Shown: positions 46,720 through 54,063 of the stretch, piece by piece
How the letters are laid out: every line of letters begins with the position of its first letter
Numbering within the stretch: position 1 is the first letter of the stretch
Source of the DNA: Methylotenera mobilis 13
Lineage (GTDB): Bacteria; Pseudomonadota; Gammaproteobacteria; Burkholderiales; Methylophilaceae
DNA: 64,000 nucleotides
Assembly (NCBI RefSeq): GCF_000384255.1
Contig: NZ_KB913035.1
Coordinates: forward strand, 1,848,808 to 1,912,807
Direction: 5' to 3'
Notes under the pieces: generated by a model
Database searches by the model: none
The model's input: only the letters and a program-made list of their open reading frames with translations
What the model was told of the DNA's origin: nothing
Made by a program: the position numbers and the translations under genes

Positions 46720-46980
46720 AGGTTCATTTGGACGTTGGCTTATTGGTGCGACATGGCGAATAAAACCAACTCAGTTGTTAAAATTTGAATTCTCTGGTGG
46801 AAGTGGAGATCAGCCAGAAGCTCCCCGGGGGTTTAGTGCTTCTTATGCTTTGTTTTTTTGATGGTAGCAGAAATTCGATAGCGCAGTTATTTCACATGAT
46901 TTATTTACGCAGTAGCTAGCCATGCCTTACAGATTTAAGTTGAATTAGACAGGACAAATGTTCATGATGAGTTGTTTTGG

Positions 46981-47313
46981 TTAAGTGCTTCGAGGGGCGA
47001 ACATGATAATGCCCATCCCAAGTAAAGCCACACCAACTCCCAGAAAATCCCAGTTACTCGGTTTTATTCCATCTACCGCCCACAACCAGAATATTGCTAC
47101 ACAGATATAAACTCCACCGTATGCGGCATAGACTCTACCTGCCGCAGAAGGATGAAGGGTTAGTAACTAAGCAAATAGCGCTAATGAAATTGCTGCAGGA
47201 ATTAATAAGAGTGGGCTTTTATTTTGAACAAGCCACAGATAAGGCAAATAGCAACCAACAATTTCTGCAATAGCGGTAATTATAAACAACGCAATAGTCT
47301 TTATCTCAAACAT
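46981..47313 (-). pseudogene. ynfA: YnfA/UPF0060 membrane protein gene with amber codon
   Basis: On the minus strand ATG 47311-47313 starts [20 protein letters not shown], then [20 protein letters not shown]. At codon 49 (47167-47169) TAG replaces the conserved Trp of [21 protein letters not shown]. The frame then continues cleanly to [10 protein letters not shown] and the true stop. One G-to-A change would explain it. Intact, it would be a 110-residue, four-helix small multidrug-resistance-like protein, often found near metal-resistance genes. Confidence 0.85.
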
Positions 47314-47396
47314 TCCAAGCCCCATGACCTTAACTTAGTAAAATTATAAACGACCTACTTGGTAATGAATAGGCTGAAAGTTCTATGTCTGCTTTG

Positions 47397-49050
47397 GGCC
47401 GAGGCTGTGTCAAAACGCCCATAAATTCAATCTGAAATAAACACATCGATGTAGATGTTGTATAATTTAACCATCTGATTACATTGTGTTTATTTAAACA
47501 TGAAACGATTTATACAAGGTCAAGATAGAACACAAAGCACGCTTTTGCCAGAGCTACTGGATGAATACATAACCGAAGATAACCCAGTACGCGTCATTGA
47601 TGTCTTTGTCGATCAATTAGCGTTATCAGAGTTAGGGTTTGAAGGCGTGCACCCTGCACAGACTGGACGACCGTCTTATCATCCTGCTGCTATGCTCAAA
47701 CTCTATATCTACGGATACCTCAACCGCATTCAATCAAGTAGGCGCTTGGAAGCAGAAGCCAATCGCAATGTTGAACTCATGTGGTTGATTGCAAGACTCA
47801 ATCCTGACTTCAAAACCATTGCCAGATTCAGAAATGAGAATGGCTCTGCTATACGCAAGGTTTGCAGCCAGTTTGTAGAATTGTGCCGTCGTTTGAATTT
47901 ATTTGCTGATTCCATGGTGGCTATCGATGGCAGCAAGTTCAAAGCCGTCAACAGCTCTGATCACAACTACACACAAGCCAAGATTAAAAGTCGCATGCAA
48001 GCAGTGGAGAAGAACATTCAACAATACCTGGATGATTTAGAAGCCGCTGATATTATCTCCCCTAAGCAATCAACACCCCATCAAATAAGATTAGCTGAGC
48101 GTATTGCCATGTTCCAAGCGCAAATGAAAGTACTGGAAACAATCGAAGCTGAAGTGCAGTCAACGCCAGATAAGCAACTCTCACAAACCGACCCAGATGC
48201 ACGCTCTATGCAACATCGTGGTGGTGGCATAGTGGGTTATAACGTACAAACCGCTGTTGATACGCAACATCATCTCATCGTTGCACACGAGGTCACGACA
48301 GTTGGGCATGATAGAACGCAGTTATCGAACATGGGTAAGCAGGCAAAGGATGTCTTGCAAAAAGAGACGCTGACGGTGGTCGCAGATAAAGGTTACTACA
48401 AGGGTGAGGAAGTGGTGGCTTGCGTAACCGAAGGCATCACCCCGATCATGCCCAAGTGTTTAACCTCAGGAAACAAAGCCAATGGCTTATTTGATAAGCG
48501 CCACTTTGTGTACGACCCTAAGAGTAATACCTATCAATGTCCAGCAGGTGAATTGCTGATAGAACGTTTCCGCTCACTTGAAAAAGGTAGGCCGCACATC
48601 ACCTATTGGAGTTCAAGCTGTAAGAATTGCACATTGAAATCTAGTTGCACGACCAGCGATCAAAGACGGATTAAGCGTTGGGAGAATGAGGCAATCTTGG
48701 ATCAAATGCAATCGAATCTAGAAAGCATGCCTGAGGCTATGAAGATTAGGCGATGCACCATAGAACATACCTTTGGTACCTTAAAACACTGGATGGGTGC
48801 TTCGCACTTCTTGATGAAAACCAAGGCGCATGTCAGTACAGAAATGAGCTTACATATTCTGGCATACAATATGAAGCGAGTAATAAGCATCATGGGAAGT
48901 GTGGCATTGATGAAGGCGATGGCTGCGTAAGGCCTGCGGACTTTCTTTGTGCCAAAGTTGTAGAACAAACTTCGATCTAAACTATTTCGACTGGTTCAGC
49001 GAGACATAATTACAAATATCTGATTCTAGCGTTTTGACACAGCCTCGGCC
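47397..49050 (+). mobile_element. IS1182-family insertion sequence
   Basis: Perfect inverted repeats of 21 bp at 47397-47417 and 49030-49050, including GCCGAGGCTGTGTCAAAAC, border one transposase gene. No direct target duplication is obvious in the flanks. The element appears complete. Confidence 0.92.
47500..48930 (+). CDS. IS1182-family transposase
   Basis: The 476-residue protein begins MKRFIQGQDRTQSTLLPELL and has the amino-terminal DUF772-type helix-turn-helix region (RPSYHPAAMLKLYIYGYLN, ELMWLIARLNPDFKTIARFR). The DDE core is MVAIDGSKFKAVNS (Asp), TVVADKGYYKGEE (Asp) and RCTIEHTFGTLKHWMG (Glu). A cysteine zinc cluster (YQCPAGE, CKNCTLKSSCTTS) lies between, as in this family. It appears intact. 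Confidence 0.94.
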   Translation: MKRFIQGQDRTQSTLLPELLDEYITEDNPVRVIDVFVDQLALSELGFEGVHPAQTGRPSYHPAAMLKLYIYGYLNRIQSSRRLEAEANRNVELMWLIARLNPDFKTIARFRNENGSAIRKVCSQFVELCRRLNLFADSMVAIDGSKFKAVNSSDHNYTQAKIKSRMQAVEKNIQQYLDDLEAADIISPKQSTPHQIRLAERIAMFQAQMKVLETIEAEVQSTPDKQLSQTDPDARSMQHRGGGIVGYNVQTAVDTQHHLIVAHEVTTVGHDRTQLSNMGKQAKDVLQKETLTVVADKGYYKGEEVVACVTEGITPIMPKCLTSGNKANGLFDKRHFVYDPKSNTYQCPAGELLIERFRSLEKGRPHITYWSSSCKNCTLKSSCTTSDQRRIKRWENEAILDQMQSNLESMPEAMKIRRCTIEHTFGTLKHWMGASHFLMKTKAHVSTEMSLHILAYNMKRVISIMGSVALMKAMAA

Positions 49051-49154
49051 GATAGCTGAAATCTAAAAAACCTAAACTTAACGACCGCTTTGTCCGGCTA
49101 ATGCGACATAGACAGTATTTTCGGATCACTGAATAATTGGCTTAGTAAGATAAT

Positions 49155-49192
49155 TATTAGTGGCTCTTTTGAAACAATTAGAGATGGCTCCT
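49155..49192. repeat. IS21-type end remnant, inverse partner of 22.92 kb
   Basis: AGTGGCTCTTTTGAAAC and ATGGCTCCTTTGAC are tandem-related motifs. The reverse complement of the first, CAAAAGAGCCACTAATA, matches CAAAAGAGCCACTTATTA at 22922-22939. The two remnants face each other and enclose the mer-to-ynfA block. Confidence 0.5.
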
Positions 49193-49238
49193 TTGACTGG
49201 AATACTCACGTAATATCACATTCTCCAAGAACGCTGAT

Positions 49239-49514
49239 TTGCCTGAGCTTGTGAAGCTGACGAGCAAAGAACTTGAACTTACTCCAGGCGACATTCCTGA
49301 TAAATCTAGAGCAGCAGAAACAATCAAGAGTCTATTGAGCAATCTCGCAACAATCACACAGGGCGTCGCCGAATTGCGGAACCACTATGGCACAGGCCAT
49401 GGAAAGGTAGCAGGTGCCAAGGGGCTCCAATCACGCCACGCGAAACTTGCGGTTGGCGCCGCTTCAACGTTGGCTGTATTTCTTGCCGAAACACACAAAG
49501 AGCGCCCGAAATAA
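49239..49514 (+). pseudogene. Abi_C-type abortive infection protein, carboxy-terminal fragment
   Basis: The 91 codons read SLLSNLATITQGVAELRNHY, GTGHGKVAGAKGLQSRHAKL and AVGAASTLAVFLAETH. That is the conserved end of proteins with the abortive-infection carboxy-terminal domain (Abi_C), including the RNxxGTGHG core. There is no ATG, and the frame runs upstream into IS-end sequence, so the amino-terminal part has been lost. The remnant is probably not functional. It shows that another phage-defence type gene once lay here. Confidence 0.75.
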
Positions 49515-49651
49515 CCATGCGCTGATCAACCCACCATTCCACCAAAATTTGGGCGAAAAGCTGGGCAGGCCGATGAGTTCAAATTTCATAGTCTGAAATT
49601 GGTCAAAAAATCCTTCTGGCGAAATGATTTAAGTAGCTGCTTTGTCACGCT

Positions 49652-50992
49652 TTATGCTGAATCCTGACTCTCAAGGTGCTCACTTCGATATTCAAAGAAG
49701 CGAGCCATTTGATCAGAGACATCTACTCTGATTTTTCCTGCCAGGCGATCATCGATGGCTTTTTTGTCATCTGGAATGCAGAAGGGCATCGTCCTGCGGC
49801 CTTTGAATGCAATAATTGTGCGAATGTACATGCGTGTAGTTTCAATGTCTGCATGTCCCATCTGTTCCTGTAGGATTTGCTGGAATGTTGATGCCAGCCG
49901 GACATCTGGCTCGATTCCATGTATTCGACAGTAATTCCATAGTGTATGAGTAGGACCGGTGTGACGCAACATATGTGGATGAATGTCCATACCAGTCGCA
50001 CGGAAAGCTTCCTCTATCATATATGGCTTAACAGGAGCCCCGGTCTTTGTCAGCCAAAGGATATCCTCTGGACAGCTTCGACGACCTTTGTCTCTAATGT
50101 TTCCAAAGTACAGCGTTGCGTTGCTTCTCTTCATGTAGAATGAGTCAAACAAATCCTTCCTGTCCTGATAGCATGACTGTATATAGTCTTCATAGATTGC
50201 CTTCAGCGTCATCGGATAAATATCAATCGTTACCGGCTTCATTCGCTTGGTCAGGCATTTGTATCGAAGGAGTTCTTTACCGACACGTTCAAATTCAGGC
50301 CAAAGTGGCAGATATTGATTATACTTATTACTGTGTAGTGGCATCTCGCAAATGTCGGCAATACGCAGAAAAGTCTGCATCATCACTTGCGCAATCACGG
50401 CATAAACAACGTCAATTTGTTTGAGTGCCTGATACAACTTTCCGTATGTCTTAATATCGATTACATCATCCTTGTAATCTTCCTTCAGTGTCGTCCGCTT
50501 GTGACCATCGTCCTTTTCATAGGTCTTGGAATACCTGTAGTTTGTATGACTCAGAAAATTGTCGTTCTGACTCTGGTATCGCTTTTGAACTATTCTCGCT
50601 GGAAACCGCGCCTTAACGCGAATGCCCTCCTTGCAAAGATAGTCATAGAAGTCCCTTATACGGGACAAACGTGTGTTGTAGCTTGAGGGACTGGAATTTC
50701 CGAGTTGTGCTTCGACGATTTTCTCAATGTGATTTGTGTAATCGGCGTCCAAGTAGCTAACACCGTTGTGCGCTAATCCCTCAAGGAACACTTTAAGGTC
50801 GTAAGCGATCTGTCGTAAAGAACCTCCTGTGACAGTTGGCATACTGTCCCTGATGATCTTGGGATAATAATAGCGCGTCACCAAGAAAGCGGACAGATGA
50901 CTATGTAGATGCAAGCCTCCAATAAGGGGAACTGGTACAACTCGGTCCTTAGGCCATACCAGCTGAATTTCAGATTTTAATCTCTCATTCAT
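49652..50992 (-). CDS. Tyrosine recombinase of the island trio (446 aa)
   Basis: A SAM-like core-binding region (residues about 55-150) precedes the catalytic domain: Arg I in QTFLRIADICEMP near residue 209, His-x-x-Arg in HPHMLRHTGPTHTLW near 340, and GHADIETTRMYIRTI near 383 with the His and nucleophile Tyr. All key residues are present, so it is probably catalytic. It is the last gene of the module and overlaps the preceding P-loop gene by 8 nt. The family is inferred from motifs only. Confidence 0.88.
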   Translation of the reverse strand: MNERLKSEIQLVWPKDRVVPVPLIGGLHLHSHLSAFLVTRYYYPKIIRDSMPTVTGGSLRQIAYDLKVFLEGLAHNGVSYLDADYTNHIEKIVEAQLGNSSPSSYNTRLSRIRDFYDYLCKEGIRVKARFPARIVQKRYQSQNDNFLSHTNYRYSKTYEKDDGHKRTTLKEDYKDDVIDIKTYGKLYQALKQIDVVYAVIAQVMMQTFLRIADICEMPLHSNKYNQYLPLWPEFERVGKELLRYKCLTKRMKPVTIDIYPMTLKAIYEDYIQSCYQDRKDLFDSFYMKRSNATLYFGNIRDKGRRSCPEDILWLTKTGAPVKPYMIEEAFRATGMDIHPHMLRHTGPTHTLWNYCRIHGIEPDVRLASTFQQILQEQMGHADIETTRMYIRTIIAFKGRRTMPFCIPDDKKAIDDRLAGKIRVDVSDQMARFFEYRSEHLESQDSA

Positions 50993-51971
50993 GGTTACTC
51001 CTCACTACGATCAATTCATCAATCCATACCTCTTCATATGGGTCTGGCCGCTGCAGCTTGTTTCTCATCACAGTCAGATCATCGTCGCTGACTCTTTTGT
51101 CTGGCATGCGCAGCGTACGATTTCGCTCACGGATGATTTCCATATCGGTATCAAAAAACACGCAGGTTTTGGGAAGATCATTGAACCGAGAAAGAGAAAT
51201 CACGAGCCTGAACCTGTCCATGGACGACAAGTTGGTGGCATCCCAAATGACAGGATGACGGTCTACTGCCACCTCACCCTCCACGGCCCAGGTTGTTTTA
51301 CCTGAACAAGGTAAGCCGACAAGTAGATACAGTCGCATCTTAAGTTTACGAGACAGCAACTCTTCGAGTTTCATGTAAGCATTGCCCCAAGCATCTTCTT
51401 CCTGCTTCTTGGAACCGATACGGTACTTGCCACCAACTACTCGAAACATATCTGGTGAAACAACGTGCTTTTGCACGCGTGCAGCGAAGCTACCGCCTAA
51501 ATTTGTTGACTTAGGAGAGTTGGCTAACCTGACTTCTAGATCTGCTATTCGAGCAAGCAGGTCAGTCATTCTCTCACGGTTGCCATCCAACTTATTCCGA
51601 TCATTATAGGATGCAGATTTGTAATATGCCAATTCACGCTGAAGTGGCTCTACATCGGCTAGCAACGCATCGTACTTATTTTTCAGATCATCTGCCCGTA
51701 GCCGATCTTCCGACCTCTCGATTCCGACTCCAATGTTTTTCTGGAATTTAAGAATTTCTTCTTTAAGGGCGAGATACTCCCCTCTCACTGGGTCTTCTTC
51801 TTTGAGTCTGTGACCAAACAGGTAGACCTTGTCGACCTTTGCGTCAGCACAGATCTTGGCAATCGAGACATCATGCTTCTTACCACTATTACGCGCAATC
51901 TCTTGTCTTCTTCCGAATACCTCACGTAGCATTGTAAGGCGCTCTTTGTGGGTACGTTTCTCTCCGGACAT
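50985..51971 (-). CDS. Coiled-coil / P-loop kinase-like protein of the recombinase module
   Basis: ATG 51971 has an AGGGGA ribosome-binding site and gives 328 residues. The amino part (MSGEKRTHKERLTMLREVFG, then ICADAKVDKVYLFGHRL) resembles the helix-turn-helix plus coiled-coil TnpC/DUF6262-type accessory proteins of Tn554-like elements. Residues about 60-165 are coiled coil. The carboxy half is a P-loop ATPase/kinase, LYLLVGLPCSGKTTWAVEGE near residue 220, with KTCVFFDTDMEIIRERNRT like polynucleotide-kinase type folds. It may bridge or energise recombination. The function is inferred from position. Confidence 0.7.
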   Translation of the reverse strand: MSGEKRTHKERLTMLREVFGRRQEIARNSGKKHDVSIAKICADAKVDKVYLFGHRLKEEDPVRGEYLALKEEILKFQKNIGVGIERSEDRLRADDLKNKYDALLADVEPLQRELAYYKSASYNDRNKLDGNRERMTDLLARIADLEVRLANSPKSTNLGGSFAARVQKHVVSPDMFRVVGGKYRIGSKKQEEDAWGNAYMKLEELLSRKLKMRLYLLVGLPCSGKTTWAVEGEVAVDRHPVIWDATNLSSMDRFRLVISLSRFNDLPKTCVFFDTDMEIIRERNRTLRMPDKRVSDDDLTVMRNKLQRPDPYEEVWIDELIVVRSNHE

Positions 51972-51981
51972 TAATGTTCCC

Positions 51982-54063
51982 CTATAATTTTTTTCCATGC
52001 CTGACGCTACCATCAGGCAGGACTTCGATCTGAAATACTTTATTAATTAGAGGTCCGTACTGGCGGATGAAACTAATCGCATGCAAACGGAAATGCTCGT
52101 CAGTAAATTTGTCGCCATATTTGTGGTGTAGCAAGTCTGCATGCCAAAGTAATGTTTCCAAGATACTCTTGCTCCAAGGTCCCAGAAGGGCTTGATCACA
52201 GGACGTACCGATGCAGTTTTGGGGGGCAATATCGCTTATATGCAATAGGACATCCTCTGCAATCTCGCGTGTTTTGTCTCGATGGGAACGTCGTGCACAT
52301 GGCGGCTGGGAACTGTCTGAGGGATTACGCATACAGCGTACGCCAAATGGCGTTAAAAACCCACAAACCGATTCATTTAATATCCTTTGCTCGATTAACT
52401 GAGTGAAGCTTAGAAAAAGTTCAGCATCTGTGAGCGAATGTGATTTCTTTGGATCCGACTGCAGTCGACTTACATGTGTTTGATAACCACGAATGAGTTG
52501 TTCACCCTTGATACCTGCCAGCCTACCTTGGGATGCTGCCATAGCCATTTGACGTGCAGTTTCCGCTGCCGCCCTTTCCTTCTGTTCCTTGCGCTCTTGA
52601 ATGAAGGATGGATTGTTACGCAAATATGTAGTCGGCATCACATCATTGCTATGACCAAAGAGTCTTCTAACCATTAAAACACTCAAGTTTGAATGCGCAT
52701 CCAGCCAACCTGCTACAGTTGTACGGTAGTTGTGTGCTGAGTAGGGCTTATCTGTATTTTGAGCAATAAATGGAATATTAAAGTGATCTGCAAAATCCCT
52801 TATCATCTTATTCAAAGTATCACCCACTGAAACTCTTACTTCCTCTTCATTTAGAGAAAGGTCGTAGGTTTTATTTGTAAACAGTGTTGCATCGATCAAG
52901 TAATCAGATTCTGAGAATTTAAGTTTCTCAAGAAGTCTAACCGCGTTTTCGGTCTGAGTGGGTACTGGGATTAGCAGAATGTTCTTTGTTTTCTTGATAT
53001 TAGCACGTAGGTAGAAAAGCATATCAATACGGCCACTTGGTGTGCAAGCTCCAACTTTCAATCCGCGAATGTCGCTGTTTCTAAGGCCAGAAGTGAGTAA
53101 GATGATATTTACACATGCAGCACGCGCAAGGTATAACAGTCGACGAAACCATATAAATACCGCACTGATTTTTTGAATAGTGGAAGATAATCCAGCTATG
53201 TCAGGCGGTTCTTCCACATCTCCTAGAATTGCCGCGTATTTGTTCAACAATTCTTTAATCGGTGGCCCACTATAAACTTGATTCCACTTGTAGCCGCGGA
53301 GCATTAGAGCAAGTTCCGCAAAGTGATTCCCATGTTCGAGAACAAGGTACAGTGACTTTTGGATAAGGGGCATTGCACATTCAGGCACAAGCGGTGCATA
53401 GCCATCCCCTGTTCGGAAGGTTTCTCCTAGATCTGCGGCCCGAATTTTGACCCAAGTTTTAATACCAAGCCCCGCCTTTATCCAAGGCAATTTGGCACAA
53501 ATTTCTAAGAACGGTGCAGACTCTGCAAAGTGATTTGTAAATGAAATGAATTGGGCTATCTCACTGCATTGTTGAGCGAACTTAGACTCAGATGACGTTG
53601 AGACAAGAAGCGAGTCCAACATAGCAAGGAGATCGTCATCAGTGATGTGGTTTAGTCCAAGACTATAATCCCCGTTACTCACGGCCAGAAGGTGCTTTTT
53701 CAGTATAAGTTCAATGATGCTGTTCTTTAGAGCATAAAGTTTAAACACTACAGTACTCGACTCCAAGCGATGAGTAACTATCAAATCAAAGAAAACGACC
53801 TTTACAAGAATTAAAAGTGCTTTGTTGCTCTCCCCGACAAAAGTGTTCCAATAGATCCGCTTTTGATCGGTTAATCCTCTTTCATCGAACCAAACTTTGT
53901 CCTCAAATTTCCCCTTTGTGCCATACACTGTTTTCCCGTAATATTCGAGCTCCAACGCATTGAGCAACGCCCATTGATCTTTGGCCTGAGCTTCAAAGTG
54001 AAGTTTGTGCTCAAATGAATGCAAAATACTTTCGTCAAATTGTTCAGAAGAGTCCATGTTCAC
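51982..54063 (-). CDS. Large tyrosine recombinase of the island trio (693 aa)
   Basis: The 693-residue protein has a long amino-terminal region of unknown fold (about 290 residues), then a tyrosine-recombinase core: ILLTSGLRNSDIRGLK (Arg I, near 328), PYSAHNYRTTVAGWL (His-x-x-Arg, near 446), RRLFGHSNDVMPTTYLRN (His and Tyr, near 470), and a 200-residue carboxy extension with cysteines (CGFLTPFGVRC, CIGTSCDQA). Catalytic residues look intact. It starts one base before the stop of the upstream gene (ATGA overlap). Confidence 0.88.
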   Translation of the reverse strand: MNMDSSEQFDESILHSFEHKLHFEAQAKDQWALLNALELEYYGKTVYGTKGKFEDKVWFDERGLTDQKRIYWNTFVGESNKALLILVKVVFFDLIVTHRLESSTVVFKLYALKNSIIELILKKHLLAVSNGDYSLGLNHITDDDLLAMLDSLLVSTSSESKFAQQCSEIAQFISFTNHFAESAPFLEICAKLPWIKAGLGIKTWVKIRAADLGETFRTGDGYAPLVPECAMPLIQKSLYLVLEHGNHFAELALMLRGYKWNQVYSGPPIKELLNKYAAILGDVEEPPDIAGLSSTIQKISAVFIWFRRLLYLARAACVNIILLTSGLRNSDIRGLKVGACTPSGRIDMLFYLRANIKKTKNILLIPVPTQTENAVRLLEKLKFSESDYLIDATLFTNKTYDLSLNEEEVRVSVGDTLNKMIRDFADHFNIPFIAQNTDKPYSAHNYRTTVAGWLDAHSNLSVLMVRRLFGHSNDVMPTTYLRNNPSFIQERKEQKERAAAETARQMAMAASQGRLAGIKGEQLIRGYQTHVSRLQSDPKKSHSLTDAELFLSFTQLIEQRILNESVCGFLTPFGVRCMRNPSDSSQPPCARRSHRDKTREIAEDVLLHISDIAPQNCIGTSCDQALLGPWSKSILETLLWHADLLHHKYGDKFTDEHFRLHAISFIRQYGPLINKVFQIEVLPDGSVRHGKKL

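Larger units (their letters stand above)
44641..46861 (+). pseudogene. Outer-membrane beta-barrel protein gene split by IS30 element
   Basis: The gene starts 3 bp after eptA with signal peptide MKKFHIIILLLMLTEYVKAS. It continues with alternating aromatic/polar strands (VNFRFGRFLTPNSRWNLFRAPPL) typical of porin-like barrels. It breaks at LNRPNEGVS (about 45496), where the IS30 element begins. The rest resumes after the element as ELTGSFGRWLIGATWR and ends SASYALFF with a terminal phenylalanine, the outer-membrane signature. Uninterrupted it would be about 330 residues. It is probably part of the czc-eptA operon and now inactive. Confidence 0.85.
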
